A stretch of 14,214 bases of DNA. Source: Sulfidibacterium sp964473395 (lineage in GTDB: Bacteria; Bacteroidota; Bacteroidia; Bacteroidales; F082). The notes beneath the pieces are model-generated. The model did not search any database and was not told where the DNA came from. It saw nothing but the letters and a program-made list of their open reading frames with translations. The stretch covers positions 1-14,214 of the forward strand of contig CAYYOW010000055.1 in assembly GCA_964473395.1 (NCBI GenBank), written 5' to 3'. Position 1 is the stretch's first letter; every line of letters begins with the position of its first letter. A program made the translations under genes and the position numbers. This document shows positions 1-8,334 of this stretch, piece after piece.

Positions 1-54
1 AAAATCGAAGAACATTGGCGAAAAGGCGGAAAGCCGAGAGAATTAAAGGAGTAA
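1..54 (+). CDS. possible 3' end of an upstream plus-strand gene (partial)
   Basis: Reading frame 1 is open from the first base and ends in TAA at 52-54. It gives 17 residues rich in Lys, Glu and Arg, ending in GGKPRELKE. The stop lies 23 nt before a strong terminator hairpin, which is what one expects at the end of a plus-strand gene. Frame 2 also stops nearby (TAA at 44-46), so the frame choice is an inference from position only. Too little is present to name the product. Confidence 0.35.
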   Translation, partial: KIEEHWRKGGKPRELKE

Positions 55-77
55 ACTCCAGACAATATTTGTATTTT

Positions 78-111
78 AAAGGCTCCGGAAATGGTTTTTT
101 CCGGAGCCTTT
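78..111. terminator. bidirectional intrinsic terminator
   Basis: A perfect 14-bp stem is formed by 78-91 pairing with 98-111, around a 6-nt loop (92-97). The core is GGCTCCGGAAA/TTTCCGGAGCC. The plus strand ends the stem in a CCTTTT run. The minus strand ends it in CCTTTAAAAT. It sits 20 nt beyond the stop of the minus-strand histidine kinase and 23 nt beyond the putative stop at 54, so it probably serves both converging transcripts. Confidence 0.9.
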
Positions 112-130
112 TCATTATCATCATACATCC

Positions 131-2740
131 CTATTTTTCTTCATCATCCCCAAAATACCTTGCAATTATTTCCAAAAGCTCATTTCTACTAATCGGTTTA
201 GAAATGTAATCGTTACATCCGACTTCTATGGCTTTCTCGCGGTCACTGGGAAAACCAAAAGCAGTTTGGGCAATAATTACCATATCTTTGTTGAACTCGC
301 GTATTTTTCCTGTGGCTTCATAACCACCCATTACAGGCATTTTAATATCCATGAGCACCAGATCAATACCGGGGTTATTACGGCAAATTTCGACTGCTTC
401 AACTCCGTTTTTTGCATGAAAAACTTCTTTACTGTTCTGTTTCATCACTATGGTAAGATAGGTATCTGCCGTCTCTTCATCTTCAACAATCAGTACATTT
501 AGCTTTTTCATTTGACGAACCTTTTTTACTTCCGGCTTCTTCTTTTCTATCCTTGTTTTCACCCTTTCTCTCTTTTGAAGAGAAACGGTGAAATAAAACC
601 GGGATCCGGTGCCTTCTTCCGACTCAATCCATATTTTACCACCAAGCATTTCAACATAGGATTTTGAAATAGACAGACCCAGGCCAATGCCTTCAAACGC
701 TTTGCGGTCTTCAATATCAGCCTGTACAAAACGATCAAAAATAGCTTTTCGGCGGTTTTTTGGAATACCAATACCGCTGTCTTTTACGAAAAATTCGAGC
801 CGGTCTTCTCTTTCCCTAAACCCAAACATTACAAACCCTTCCTGTGTATATTTTATCGCATTCTTAACCAGGTTTGCCAAAATAGCATACAGTTTCTCTT
901 TGTCAGTTTTAATAATGACTTCACGGATAGTATTAGGTTGGTTAACACGTAACTGAAGACCTTTTTTCTCTGCTTCCGGTTTGAAAAAAGCATAAATCAT
1001 CTCGATTTGTTCATTCACGTTGACCTCTGAAATTTCTGGCTTTTCATGACCCGATTCTATACGTGCAATTTTCATCAGGCCATCTATAGTATTCAGCATA
1101 CGGTTACCACTTTTCTCGATGATGTTAATATATTCTTGTTGTCGATCTCCCGAAAGGCCTGGCTCTTTTAGCAGGTCACTAAAACCGAGAATACCATTCA
1201 TCGGTGTACGCATTTCATGGCTCATATTGTGCAGGAATGCTGTTTTCAGCCGTTCGTTTTCTTCAGCTTTGTCTATGGATTTTTCCAATTTAACATTCAT
1301 CTTCTGAATACGTTGCATACTTTCGATCAACTCTTCGTTCAGAGCCATATACTCCTCATTTTGAGAGGCAAGCTCTTTATTCATGTCTAGCAATTGTTGT
1401 TCGGCTTGTTTACGTTCGGTTATGTCGAGGTGTGTTCCGCTCATATGCAATGGTTTGCCGTCTTCTGTCCATTCGACCACTTTGCCACGGGCGTTTACCC
1501 ACACCCATCCACCATTTTTATGTGGTTGTCTGAATTCTACATCGTAATAATCAATTTTTTTTTCAAATAGTCTTTCCAGGGCTTTATTAGCTATCGGCAG
1601 ATCGTCAGGATGTACGTTATCTATCCAGGTGTTAATGTTAATTGGCTCTAATTCTTTTAGCGTGTAGCCCATTATTTCAGCCCATCGCTCATTAAGCAAC
1701 ACGGCCCCGGTTTGCACGTTCCAATCCCATGTTCCGGCATTGGTACCTTCGAGAATATTGTAAAGTCTCCAACTTTGCTCAGCTATTTTTTCTTCATTTC
1801 TTTCAGCTATGTCTTTGGCCTGTTTCAATTCAAGGTTCATCTTCTGAACATGTACCATACTATCGTTCAACTCCTCGTTTAAAACCTGAAACTCTTCATT
1901 TTGAGTAGCAAGTTCTTCATTAAGACCTTGTAATTCTTCTTTGGCCTCCCTGAGTTTAGAGATATCGGTATGCGTTCCCACGAAACGCAACGGAACACCG
2001 TTTTCATCCCTTTCTACAACTAAACCCCGACCATAAATCCATAACCATTCTCCATTTTTCTTTTTAAACCTGAATTCGACCTTAAGACGATCGGTTTTAC
2101 CATCCAGATGTTTTTGAACCATATCCATCACAAAATCAATATCATTAGGGTGAACCCTGGACTGAAACTCTTCAAATTTATATGGAAATTCATCAACTTC
2201 ATAGCCCGCCATTTCATAATAACGCTTATCAAATGTCATTACATTTGTCACCAAATCCCAGTCCCAATTACCATCATTAGAAGCAACAATAATTTTTGAC
2301 AGCCGGTCTTTAGTTTTCAAAAGCCTCTCTTCCTCTTTTTTCCGATCCGTGATATCATTACTGATGGCTGAAACTCCTTTTATTTTATCTCCAATAAAAA
2401 CAGGACTTAATTTAACTTCGAAGTAATGCTGTGCATCTGCAATAGTTTCTGAAAATTCAAATATTATATTCTCACCTTTTAAAGCGGCATTATATTTAGT
2501 TTCCCAAAACGGAACCAATGCAGGGCTGAGTATTTCAAGGGCATTCATCCCTATTTTTAGTTCGATATGATAAGCGGCAAAGTACGTTTTGGCGAAGAAG
2601 TCGTTGATGATAACAAAATTATAGTCATTATCAATAGACCAAATGGCTTCTTCCCTATTATTTATCAAGGACACCAAATAAGCTTCCAATTGCTCATGCT
2701 CAGATATCCTTCTCTGTAATTTTTCTAATCTCTTTTTCAC
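131..2740 (-). CDS. soluble hybrid histidine kinase (PAS-PAS-PAS-HisKA-HATPase-REC)
   Basis: An 869-residue hybrid sensor kinase. Domains in order: PAS about 22-135; PAS_3-type with PAC about 150-265; coiled coil about 265-325; a second PAS_3-type with PAC about 329-445; coiled coil about 447-500; HisKA about 497-565; HATPase_c about 610-722; receiver about 747-865. The phosphoacceptor is H508 in NMSHEMRTPMNG. The N box has N627, G1 is DSGIGIP (654-660) and G2 is GIGLGL (684-689). The receiver has E753/D754, phosphorylatable D798, T826 and K848, so all key residues are intact. No signal peptide or membrane segment is seen, so it should sense a cytoplasmic cue. No DNA-binding output or partner regulator is adjacent, so phosphate probably passes to an unlinked Hpt protein or regulator. 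The start is GTG at 2740: an in-frame TGA lies four codons upstream and the next in-frame Met is residue 65. The ligand is unknown. Confidence 0.93.
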   Translation of the reverse strand: MKKRLEKLQRRISEHEQLEAYLVSLINNREEAIWSIDNDYNFVIINDFFAKTYFAAYHIELKIGMNALEILSPALVPFWETKYNAALKGENIIFEFSETIADAQHYFEVKLSPVFIGDKIKGVSAISNDITDRKKEEERLLKTKDRLSKIIVASNDGNWDWDLVTNVMTFDKRYYEMAGYEVDEFPYKFEEFQSRVHPNDIDFVMDMVQKHLDGKTDRLKVEFRFKKKNGEWLWIYGRGLVVERDENGVPLRFVGTHTDISKLREAKEELQGLNEELATQNEEFQVLNEELNDSMVHVQKMNLELKQAKDIAERNEEKIAEQSWRLYNILEGTNAGTWDWNVQTGAVLLNERWAEIMGYTLKELEPININTWIDNVHPDDLPIANKALERLFEKKIDYYDVEFRQPHKNGGWVWVNARGKVVEWTEDGKPLHMSGTHLDITERKQAEQQLLDMNKELASQNEEYMALNEELIESMQRIQKMNVKLEKSIDKAEENERLKTAFLHNMSHEMRTPMNGILGFSDLLKEPGLSGDRQQEYINIIEKSGNRMLNTIDGLMKIARIESGHEKPEISEVNVNEQIEMIYAFFKPEAEKKGLQLRVNQPNTIREVIIKTDKEKLYAILANLVKNAIKYTQEGFVMFGFREREDRLEFFVKDSGIGIPKNRRKAIFDRFVQADIEDRKAFEGIGLGLSISKSYVEMLGGKIWIESEEGTGSRFYFTVSLQKRERVKTRIEKKKPEVKKVRQMKKLNVLIVEDEETADTYLTIVMKQNSKEVFHAKNGVEAVEICRNNPGIDLVLMDIKMPVMGGYEATGKIREFNKDMVIIAQTAFGFPSDREKAIEVGCNDYISKPISRNELLEIIARYFGDDEEK

Positions 2741-2837
2741 ACCACTACTTCATTAAGACATTGTTTTGAGGTATAGATTTTCATTGGGCATAGCAGGCTG
2801 ATAACGGCCTTTATTCCCAGCCATTCTCATCGCACTT

Positions 2838-2869
2838 CAAAGATAGTCATTTTTATTGTGAATCGCAAA
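2838..2869 (-). promoter_or_regulatory. Bacteroidota-type promoter for the histidine kinase gene
   Basis: Read on the minus strand, TTTG (2869-2866) is followed after exactly 20 nt by TATCTTTG (2845-2838). This matches the Bacteroidota primary sigma pattern of TTTG at -33 and TAnnTTTG at -7. Transcription would start near 2831-2834, leaving a leader of roughly 90 nt before the GTG at 2740. The motif is seen directly; its use as a promoter is inferred from established knowledge of the phylum. Confidence 0.75.
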
Positions 2870-2930
2870 AATGTGATATTAATGGTTAAAAATCTATTAA
2901 GGAATGACTATTTTAGCGCTGAGAAAGATG

Positions 2931-2963
2931 TGTGAACACACGAAACAAAACAGAATGTTCACA
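2931..2963. repeat. inverted repeat upstream of the ANL-GNAT gene
   Basis: TGTGAACA at 2931-2938 is repeated in inverse as TGTTCACA at 2956-2963, with 17 nt between the arms. The left arm is also part of a nested GTGTG-AA-CACAC (2930-2941). The element ends 23 bp before the ATG at 2987. It could be an operator or a 5'-leader hairpin. Only a weak -7-like element (TATTTTAG, 2909-2916) lies upstream and no good -33 box is seen, so the promoter of this gene is not assigned. Confidence 0.45.
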
Positions 2964-2986
2964 GGAACTATCAAAAAGTTAATCGA

Positions 2987-5900
2987 ATGAAGAACTTACT
3001 GCTTCAAATTGAAAATCTGACACATAAAAAGGCCATGGATTTTCATGCCGATTTTGTTCTGGACGAGTTGGAAAAAATTGAAAAAAAACATGTCGTTACC
3101 AATGAAGAGTATTTTCGCTTTTTGGATTTAACCGCCCGGAAAGAATTTCTTACCAAGCTCTCTACCGCAAAAAAAAGGAGGGAATGGGCAGAGAAAGTCT
3201 TTTCTATTTTACAACAAACCGATTACGGTTTGAAAGAGATGTTTGAGCAACGTGTTACGGAACATCCGGACAAAACACTTTTTATCAACCTTGTGGAAGG
3301 ACACAAAGAGCATTTCAGCTATTTACAAATATATAATTACGCACAGGAAATCGCTGCCACCTTTTACACCATGAAAAAAGAACCGCGGGTGGCTGTTTTC
3401 TCTGCCAACTCGGTGGACAGCGCCACGGTAGATTTAGCCTGTTTGATGTACGGCATTTATGATACGCCGCTAAACATTCATTTTTCGGAAGAAATTCTGG
3501 CAAACATCCTCAAACCGCTGAATATTAATATTGTAGTAACCGACACACTGGATCGGATTTTACATTTGAAAAGAGTAAAACATCAATATCGCCTTGATTT
3601 TGAGGTTCTTGTAAGTCAGCCTGTTGAAGAAGAGGAAACTGAAATATTACAAGAAAAAGCAAAAAAGTTAAATTATAAAGAGGTGGATGCCATTTTGCAA
3701 AAGCGTCCGCAACGCAGGCTAAACGAAGTAGCCACTACTATGTTCACCTCTGGCAGCACAGGCGTCCCAAAAGGAGTTTCGTTTTCCTATTACAATCTTA
3801 TCTCTAAACGTTTTGCCCGGCATGCTGCACTGCCCGAAACCGGCAACGAAACTATGCTTTGCTTTCTACCGCTGTTTCATACCTTCGGCAGGTATCTGGA
3901 GTTAATGGGTTCAGTTTACTGGCACGGGACTTATGTTTTCGTGGGGAACACCTCATCGGATACCCTGCTGAAGTTGTTTCCGGAAATGAACCCTACCGGT
4001 TTTATCAGTGTTCCCATCCGCTGGCTACAGCTTTACGAAAAAGCCATGGAAAAGCTGAATAATATTACCAGTGATGTTTTGCGTCAGGAAATTCTCCGCA
4101 AAGAGGTTATCGGGAGCAATTTGCACTGGGGCTTGTCAGCAGCCGGATACCTGAGTCCCAAGATCTTCCGCTTTTTCCAGTCCACCGGTGTTGAGTTGTG
4201 CAGTGGTTTTGGCATGACGGAAGCCACCGGAGGAATAACCATCACACCTCCTGGCGAATATGTGGATGACTCCATGGGAAAAGCGCTGCCCGGCGTTTAT
4301 ACACGGCTGAAAAAAAACGGTGAATTGGAAATAAGCGGACACTATATTGCCCGCTACCTCGAAGATATCCCTTCCGGTGGCATCATCCCTTATCCCTCTA
4401 AAAATATGGCGGAAAATTATTGGTTACCTACCGGAGATATTTTCACCATTTCACCCGATGGTCATCATGAAATTGTGGATCGCGTAAAAGATATTTACAA
4501 AAACAACAAAGGTCAAACCATTGCTCCACGCACCATTGAACAAAAATTTAATGGCGTTCCGGGGGTTATCCACGCCTTTCTTGTGGGCGATGCCCGTCCG
4601 TACAACGTCTTACTGATTGTGCCTGACAGAAACGATACCGTGGTGAAATCGCAAACCAACGAGGAGAGCCTCCGCAAGTACTTTCATCAAATTGTTCAAA
4701 CGGCTAACAAAGGGGTGGCTCCTTACGAACGTGTGGTGAATTTCTCGGTATTAACAAGAGCATTTTCGCAGGAAAAAAAAGAACTTACTCCAAAAGGCTC
4801 GTTCAACCGCAAAAATATTGAGAGAAATTTTACAGACACCATAAAAAAGCTGTACCAGTCCAATAAAATTAATTTTAAGATTGGCGAGCTGGAAGTACTG
4901 ATACCCCGCTGGTTTTACCGCGACTTAGGTATTTTGGAAGACAATATCTTCTACGAGAATAATTATTTTATCAATAAATCTAACGGGAAAAAGCTTTATT
5001 TCAAACCCGTTTCGGGAGAGCGCTGTGTTATTGGTGATTTATCCTACCAGATAAAGGGCAAACAGCTCAACTTGGGACGCATGGCTCTTCAACCGCTTCT
5101 TTGGATGGGAAATTCTCAGTTTATCGAGTTTAGCCCCGTAAAAGAGGGTTGGGATTTACCTTTGAAAGAATTTTCGGCACAGGTATGTTACCCATCCTGT
5201 ATCAACAATACCATCGAAAAACAACATATTGCTACTATCCCCACCATCAGCAATAGTTTAATTATTTTTATCAACGGTTTAATTACCGATGCCCTTTTTA
5301 CCGAAGGTGAAAAACAGATGCAGTCCATAAAACTGTTGGGCGAACAACTTGCCGAATCGCAACGAAGGCTGGCACTGGTAATTAGAAGAAGGCTGGAAGC
5401 GTTGGCTTGTCACCGCGAGCACCGTGTTCGTGTTTTAGCCTACCAGTGTTTGTTAATTTACGACCCAAACACTGATTACCAGGAGGTCTTACCGGTTTTT
5501 GTTCAGTCGGGGAAGACTTTTCTGGACACCAAAGCCATCGAAGCTATTGCCGAAAGCAGTTTGGGAAAACAACAGTTGGCTTCTTTCAGGAAAAGACTGT
5601 TTGCTTATCGCGAAAATATGGAATGGCCTGCCAAAGGGGCTACCCGGAAACAATTTGAAGATATTCTGGAATTGCTTTTCAACTTCGGAAAACAACATCC
5701 TCATTATTACAAATCCATTCGTGCGGAATTTGCAGCATGGGTTTTACACCAGAAAGATCGTCATTTGTCACAGCTGGCAAAGAGATATTTCCATAGGCTT
5801 TACCTTGTTTTTGATGCAGAAATTCAAAAAACACGCAAAAACTTACCGGAAAATTTCTGGGATAACATTATCGTCTTTGAATATGGTATCCCGGCCGATC

Positions 5901-7561
5901 AAAAGCGCCGGCTGGAAAAGATTATTACCAATACTGTTTTCCTTGAAGAATCTATTCACCTGATTTACGGCCAAATCACTTTTACCGTGGATAAAATTAT
6001 CCCGGAAGGGCTTTGGATTACCAAATTACAATCTTTTTCCAACTTTCGCCATTACCGGCTTACGGTAAACAGCATCAACAACAAACATTACGACCTGCAC
6101 CTCGTTGTAACACGCAACGAAAACCCAATGGGCAGCAGCTCCGATTTGTACTGGAATGCTTACCTGTCCGATTATCCGTTTGATTTGCCGGTGTTGTCTT
6201 CGCTTGGCATAAGTAATACCGAACATGGTGTACGGTCAAGCCAGTACGAAGGGGGTTTGCGAATTTGGGAAAAAATCAGGCAAATGTCGGAAATACACCA
6301 GTGGGCTGGTAATTCGCAACCTTATGCCTGGCATCAGCTGTTTATCAAATCTTTTGCTGTTATTTTCAGGGCATGGAAAATAAGCCGGCGTAAAATTATT
6401 CCCGGTGCTATTTCACCAAGAAACATCATGGTACCAGAACAGGATTTTAAAGAGAGTGCAGTGATTATTTCGCTTACAGGCTACGACTTGTACGACAATA
6501 TTCAAAGCCTGCTGATGCCTATGATCAAAAACTTCTATCAAAAAACTATAGCTCTTTATCCCTGGGGCAGCACCCACCTGAAATTTAACTGGATTTACAA
6601 AGCCATGATAGAAAGCCTGGGAAAAGAAGAGACTTTTGAACTGCTGGAAGAGTGGCGAAGGTTTTTGAAAAACACACCGGACAACTATCTGAAATCACTT
6701 CATCTGGAGGCTACTATAGACGAATTTATCAACGAACAAAAAGACAGGCATTATTATCCTCTCAAAATACACAGCGCTATTTCGCATTACAGCCAATGGT
6801 TAAAGCTCAACCCCGATGCCACTAAGGAGGCTCGCGGACAAACACTAAACGAAATTTTTGATTTGTTTAAAATATTTAAACACAGTGAAATAGATCGCTT
6901 TTATTTTTACCGACATACCTATTTCAACCAGTCGGGGCAAGTCGTACAAAAGGCTTTCGGTAAGCTGTTGCAAAAGATGGGGAAAAAGCCGGAAACAGAA
7001 ACAATTCAGCTCATCGAACTTTCTAACCTGCAGGCTACTTTGGACGATGCCACCGACCGCCGTGTTTTCAGTAAAATGGTTTTCCCGAAAATGAAACATT
7101 ACCAGGAGATGGATTTTGTGAAGGTGATGGATAAAAACAAGGCGCAAATTATTGTTCAAACACATATTAAAGACAAAAGCGGGTTAACATATACCATGCG
7201 TGAGCCACGCGATGCTACCGAAGTGGGTAAGCTGTATCAGCTGTTCTACGAAGAAAATTATCCCAAAACTGTTTCGCAAATGGATAAATACTTAGTGGTA
7301 ACCGACAAGTACGAACGGGTCATTGGCGGTATCAGTTACAGGACGCTGGAAAACAATATCGTACAGCTTGATGGCACAGCCGTCACCAGCCCGTTGCAGG
7401 GCAAAGGTATTGGTTCGGCCATGATAAATGACTTCTTTACACGTATGGCGGCCAAAGACGTTTCCATCATCAAAGCCCACTATTTGTTCGGAAACTATTT
7501 TCTGAAACACAATTTTAAAGTGGATAAAAAATGGGGTGCGTTGGTGAAACATTTGGATTAA
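2987..7561 (+). CDS. giant acyl-CoA synthetase (ANL) - unknown region - GNAT fusion protein
   Basis: A 1524-residue, probably cytoplasmic protein with no signal peptide. Residues about 80-490 form an AMP-forming acyl-CoA synthetase N-domain. The P-loop is TSGSTGVPKG (254-263), the adenylate motif is SGFGMTE (406-412), PTGD is at 481-484 and the hinge is DRVKD (498-502). The small C-domain runs to about 612. It resembles long-chain fatty acyl-CoA synthetases, which activate fatty acids with ATP and CoA. In the final A10-like motif, ELTPKGSFNR, the position of the catalytic Lys seems to be S605. Residues about 615-770 look beta-rich and 770-950 helical. Residues about 1000-1230 resemble a degenerate kinase-like fold (ISPRNIMV, 1142-1149). 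Residues about 1395-1524 are a GNAT acyltransferase with an acyl-CoA-binding QGKGIGSA (471-478 plus 1000). Synthetase plus GNAT suggests activation and transfer of an acyl group to an amine, which is an inference. It stands alone, converging on recO with an 18-bp gap. The ATG start directly follows the spacer. Confidence 0.85.
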   Translation: MKNLLLQIENLTHKKAMDFHADFVLDELEKIEKKHVVTNEEYFRFLDLTARKEFLTKLSTAKKRREWAEKVFSILQQTDYGLKEMFEQRVTEHPDKTLFINLVEGHKEHFSYLQIYNYAQEIAATFYTMKKEPRVAVFSANSVDSATVDLACLMYGIYDTPLNIHFSEEILANILKPLNINIVVTDTLDRILHLKRVKHQYRLDFEVLVSQPVEEEETEILQEKAKKLNYKEVDAILQKRPQRRLNEVATTMFTSGSTGVPKGVSFSYYNLISKRFARHAALPETGNETMLCFLPLFHTFGRYLELMGSVYWHGTYVFVGNTSSDTLLKLFPEMNPTGFISVPIRWLQLYEKAMEKLNNITSDVLRQEILRKEVIGSNLHWGLSAAGYLSPKIFRFFQSTGVELCSGFGMTEATGGITITPPGEYVDDSMGKALPGVYTRLKKNGELEISGHYIARYLEDIPSGGIIPYPSKNMAENYWLPTGDIFTISPDGHHEIVDRVKDIYKNNKGQTIAPRTIEQKFNGVPGVIHAFLVGDARPYNVLLIVPDRNDTVVKSQTNEESLRKYFHQIVQTANKGVAPYERVVNFSVLTRAFSQEKKELTPKGSFNRKNIERNFTDTIKKLYQSNKINFKIGELEVLIPRWFYRDLGILEDNIFYENNYFINKSNGKKLYFKPVSGERCVIGDLSYQIKGKQLNLGRMALQPLLWMGNSQFIEFSPVKEGWDLPLKEFSAQVCYPSCINNTIEKQHIATIPTISNSLIIFINGLITDALFTEGEKQMQSIKLLGEQLAESQRRLALVIRRRLEALACHREHRVRVLAYQCLLIYDPNTDYQEVLPVFVQSGKTFLDTKAIEAIAESSLGKQQLASFRKRLFAYRENMEWPAKGATRKQFEDILELLFNFGKQHPHYYKSIRAEFAAWVLHQKDRHLSQLAKRYFHRLYLVFDAEIQKTRKNLPENFWDNIIVFEYGIPADQKRRLEKIITNTVFLEESIHLIYGQITFTVDKIIPEGLWITKLQSFSNFRHYRLTVNSINNKHYDLHLVVTRNENPMGSSSDLYWNAYLSDYPFDLPVLSSLGISNTEHGVRSSQYEGGLRIWEKIRQMSEIHQWAGNSQPYAWHQLFIKSFAVIFRAWKISRRKIIPGAISPRNIMVPEQDFKESAVIISLTGYDLYDNIQSLLMPMIKNFYQKTIALYPWGSTHLKFNWIYKAMIESLGKEETFELLEEWRRFLKNTPDNYLKSLHLEATIDEFINEQKDRHYYPLKIHSAISHYSQWLKLNPDATKEARGQTLNEIFDLFKIFKHSEIDRFYFYRHTYFNQSGQVVQKAFGKLLQKMGKKPETETIQLIELSNLQATLDDATDRRVFSKMVFPKMKHYQEMDFVKVMDKNKAQIIVQTHIKDKSGLTYTMREPRDATEVGKLYQLFYEENYPKTVSQMDKYLVVTDKYERVIGGISYRTLENNIVQLDGTAVTSPLQGKGIGSAMINDFFTRMAAKDVSIIKAHYLFGNYFLKHNFKVDKKWGALVKHLD

Positions 7562-7579
7562 AAGAGAATTATCTCCTCA

Positions 7580-8317
7580 TTAAGGTTTTCCCATCATCAT
7601 ACGCAAAACCTCCAACGATTTTATTTTCCCCAGTTCAGGCAGATGAAGTTGGTAAAAAGCCAATAAGCTGTCCAGCACAAGCCGCCGCTCGTTGGTTGTA
7701 ATGTGCACTGTTTTTAATGTCTCTGTAGAGGTTTGCATCAGTATAAAAAGTTTCTGTGCTGCAACACCTTCCGTAAAATAGGGATGCAAAGGATGATGTC
7801 CGGAAAAACTGCCTTCCTGTAAATCGAATACCCGGATATTTTCCGATGTTAGTCCGGCGCCAGCTGGATAGAAACCCAGAAAACGACTCAACTCTAAAAG
7901 AAAGAAAAGATGAAAATTCAGAAAGTATTGCTCCTCCAAATCAAACCATATCAGGCTGTGGTATATCCACGAAAACAGTTCTTTATTAGAAAGTTCTTCG
8001 CGGATACATTTACAGAGAATTTCATCGAGAAACAACAAAATACTCCGCTTTTCGATAGAGAAAGGAATGTGATGCCAGGGAACATCCACATGCGCTTCTT
8101 TGATGTGATGCAGGTTTTGATTTGGCCTATAATAAACTTCCATATCCAGTAATGTGAGTGGTTCAAAAAGCGAAGGCTTTAGCCTGGCTTTTCTACTGCG
8201 TACACCCTTCACCATATACGACTGCAACCCCAGCTCCTCGGTGAAAATTTTTACCACAAGCGAAGTGTCACCATATTTAACCGACTGAAATACAATTCCT
8301 TTTGTTTGTAAAATCAT
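7580..8317 (-). CDS. recO: DNA repair protein RecO
   Basis: A 245-residue protein of normal RecO length. RecO works with RecF and RecR to load RecA onto single-stranded DNA coated with SSB, and it anneals complementary strands. The N-terminal OB-fold region (about 1-80) has the typical opening TKGIVFQSVKYGDTSLVVKI, followed by YMVKGVRSRKARLKP and a conserved PL-L--E segment. The rest is the helical C-terminal domain, rich in Leu and Phe. The four-Cys zinc site found in some RecO proteins is absent; the only cysteines are C102 and C104. The ATG at 8317 lies 17 nt after the porZ stop, so recO is probably co-transcribed with porZ. It converges on the ANL-GNAT gene, with no clear terminator between them. 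Confidence 0.9.
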   Translation of the reverse strand: MILQTKGIVFQSVKYGDTSLVVKIFTEELGLQSYMVKGVRSRKARLKPSLFEPLTLLDMEVYYRPNQNLHHIKEAHVDVPWHHIPFSIEKRSILLFLDEILCKCIREELSNKELFSWIYHSLIWFDLEEQYFLNFHLFFLLELSRFLGFYPAGAGLTSENIRVFDLQEGSFSGHHPLHPYFTEGVAAQKLFILMQTSTETLKTVHITTNERRLVLDSLLAFYQLHLPELGKIKSLEVLRMMMGKP

Positions 8318-8334
8318 AAGGCAAAGGATGTTGG

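Noticed and set aside
15..209. Short plus-strand open frame at the left edge
   Set aside because: It runs straight through the strong terminator hairpin and into the kinase 3' end, and its translation looks like antisense.
5499..5963. A 154-codon open frame in a second frame inside the ANL-GNAT gene
   Set aside because: It is fully inside an intact large gene and has Trp/Phe-rich composition typical of an off-frame reading.
7583..7611. A 7-bp stem AGGTTTT/AAAACCT near the recO and ANL-GNAT gene ends
   Set aside because: The loop is 15 nt, there is no T-run after it, and it lies in the recO coding end, so it is not a convincing terminator.
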